From: Pseudomonadota bacterium | GTDB lineage: Bacteria; Pseudomonadota; Alphaproteobacteria; Caulobacterales; Caulobacteraceae | Length of the DNA: 64,000 nucleotides | Assembly: GCA_018241995.1 (NCBI GenBank) | Contig: JAFECT010000007.1 | Location: 88,501 to 152,500 of the forward strand | Direction of reading: 5' to 3' | In this document: one piece after another, positions 63,501-64,000 of the stretch | Numbering within the stretch: position 1 is the first letter of the stretch | How the letters are laid out: each line of letters opens with the position of its first letter | Position numbers and translations under genes: made by a program | Notes under the pieces: model-generated | What the model was told of the DNA's origin: nothing | The model's input: only the letters and a program-made list of their open reading frames with translations | Databases searched by the model: none

Positions 63501-63584
63501 GCGAAAAGCTCGAAAGAGTGGTTGCCAGGGGGAAGGGGAGCGGTTAGACACCGCCCCTCGCCGCCGCCGGGCGCTAAACGGCGG
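63501..63584 (+). repeat. first copy of a duplicated promoter unit
   Basis: The left piece GCGAAAAGCTCGAAAGAG (63501-63518) and a 29-bp GC-rich right piece (63556-63584, core GGGCGCTAAACGGCGG) recur at 63796-63813 and 63854-63882, with a promoter between each. Offset about 295-298 nt. A tandem duplication of a promoter module. Confidence 0.8.
63522..63550 (+). promoter_or_regulatory. tandem promoter 2 of the rRNA region
   Basis: TTGCCA (63522-63527) and TAGACA (63545-63550), 17-nt spacer, inside the first repeat unit. Confidence 0.6.
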
Positions 63585-63672
63585 AGACGATCGATCGGAA
63601 CCGGCCTCGGCTGGATCTGGTCACGGCTTAGGGCCGGACATCGCGGTGCGACAGTGTGGTGACAAATCACGC

Positions 63673-63701
63673 TTGAAACCGGGGAGATGTTTGGATATAA
63701 G
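63673..63701 (+). promoter_or_regulatory. tandem promoter 3 of the rRNA region
   Basis: TTGAAA (63673-63678) and TATAAG (63696-63701), 17-nt spacer, between the two repeat units. Confidence 0.6.
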
Positions 63702-63795
63702 CCGCGGTCTCAACCGAATCTCTGGACCTTGAGGGAAGCCCCTCGGCGGCCCTGGGACAGTTTTTGCGCCTCGTCAGCCGGTTCTCCGGTGGGTC

Positions 63796-63882
63796 GCAAA
63801 AAGCTCGAAAGAGCCGGTTGACACTGAAAAACGGGGCGACTAGATACGCCGCTCCTCGCCGCCGCCGGGCGCTAAACGGCGG
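63796..63882 (+). repeat. second copy of the duplicated promoter unit
   Basis: Mirrors 63501-63584: left piece GCAAAAAGCTCGAAAGAG, right piece with the same GGGCGCTAAACGGCGG core. Minor base differences between copies lie mainly at the promoter. Confidence 0.8.
63818..63846 (+). promoter_or_regulatory. tandem promoter 4 of the rRNA region, best consensus
   Basis: TTGACA (63818-63823) and TAGATA (63841-63846), 17-nt spacer. The -35 is a perfect match. Confidence 0.75.
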
Positions 63883-64000
63883 GGCCGATAACTCGGTCGG
63901 GTCTTTGACATCGTTGATTTGGAAAGAGAAACGCAGGCGGCGGCGTCCTGGCGATGACCTCACGGGTCATCTTTGACGCTGACTGAATGCGGTCTCTTGA
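63847..64000 (+). other. leader of a presumed rRNA operon, cut by the window end
   Basis: Non-coding. The motif TCTTTGAC occurs at 63902-63909 and again at 63970-63977, and GGAAAGAGAAACGCAGGCGG follows; this is typical of sequence before 16S rRNA in Caulobacterales. A hairpin GATGACC/GGTCATC (63953-63959, 63965-63971) may be a processing or anti-termination element. The 16S gene itself is not in the window. The call is by pattern. Confidence 0.65.

Noticed and set aside
1..64000. CRISPR arrays, insertion sequences, prophage genes
   Set aside because: No regular short repeats with spacers, no transposase, integrase or phage structural motifs were seen.

Overview
This window is a GC-rich chromosomal segment from an alphaproteobacterium. 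The best fit is the family Caulobacteraceae (Caulobacter or Phenylobacterium type). The strongest evidence is a holdfast-anchor operon hfaA-hfaB-hfaD at its right end. Supporting evidence is the TonB-dependent receptor, the prolyl oligopeptidase and M16 peptidases, the DUF3126 gene next to cysE, and the typical alphaproteobacterial leader of an rRNA operon at the extreme right edge. Most of the window is compact housekeeping and accessory metabolism. I see no prophage, insertion sequence or CRISPR array.

Layout. 1-7.2 kb: the 3' part of alaS, a coupled exported helical protein, a methylguanine-DNA methyltransferase, cysK, and two small envelope proteins. 7.2-11.7 kb: icd, then a CHASE3 histidine kinase, a CheY-like receiver and a receiver/HisKA_2 kinase as one signalling operon. 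11.7-17.4 kb: trans-aconitate methyltransferase and a cNMP-binding patatin phospholipase that converge with a 131-nt overlap, small exported proteins, and an S9 peptidase. 17.5-22 kb: an ABC ATPase and an unusual ABC permease fused to an M1 metallopeptidase. 22.1-23.8 kb: a proteasome-like N-terminal-nucleophile (Ntn) protein translationally coupled to a 127-aa protein of unknown function. This pair is the best candidate for an undescribed system. 24-29.2 kb: small exported or membrane proteins, an outer-membrane transporter-like protein and a 980-aa all-TPR protein. 29.6-32 kb: an XRE regulator, a histidine phosphatase, a DUF4238 gene and tRNA-Leu(TAA). 32-39 kb: a KirBac-type K+ channel, a glycosidase-reductase fusion, a TonB receptor with palindromic operators, and an exported amidohydrolase. 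39-46.9 kb: two nitronate monooxygenases, a hydrolase-OsmC fusion, reverse transsulfuration genes, a polysaccharide deacetylase and a TPR protein. 47-54.1 kb: queF, DUF817, a nitroreductase, a frameshifted Nudix gene, cysE with DUF3126, a SIMPL protein, phoH with a structured leader, and a gamma-carbonic anhydrase. 54-63.2 kb: a PAS_5 protein, a Cys/Pro-rich exported protein, GNAT, an M16 peptidase, hfaDBA, rhomboid and CBS-domain genes. 63.2-64 kb: four tandem sigma70-like promoters and the leader of a presumed rRNA operon.

Functional links. CysE (about 50.4 kb) and CysK (about 4.7 kb) make cysteine from serine, while the CBS/CGL pair (41.6-44.2 kb) allows the reverse transsulfuration route from homocysteine. 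HfaA, HfaB and HfaD anchor the polar holdfast polysaccharide. Domain calls, motif residues and start codons come from reading the translated sequence. No database search was possible.
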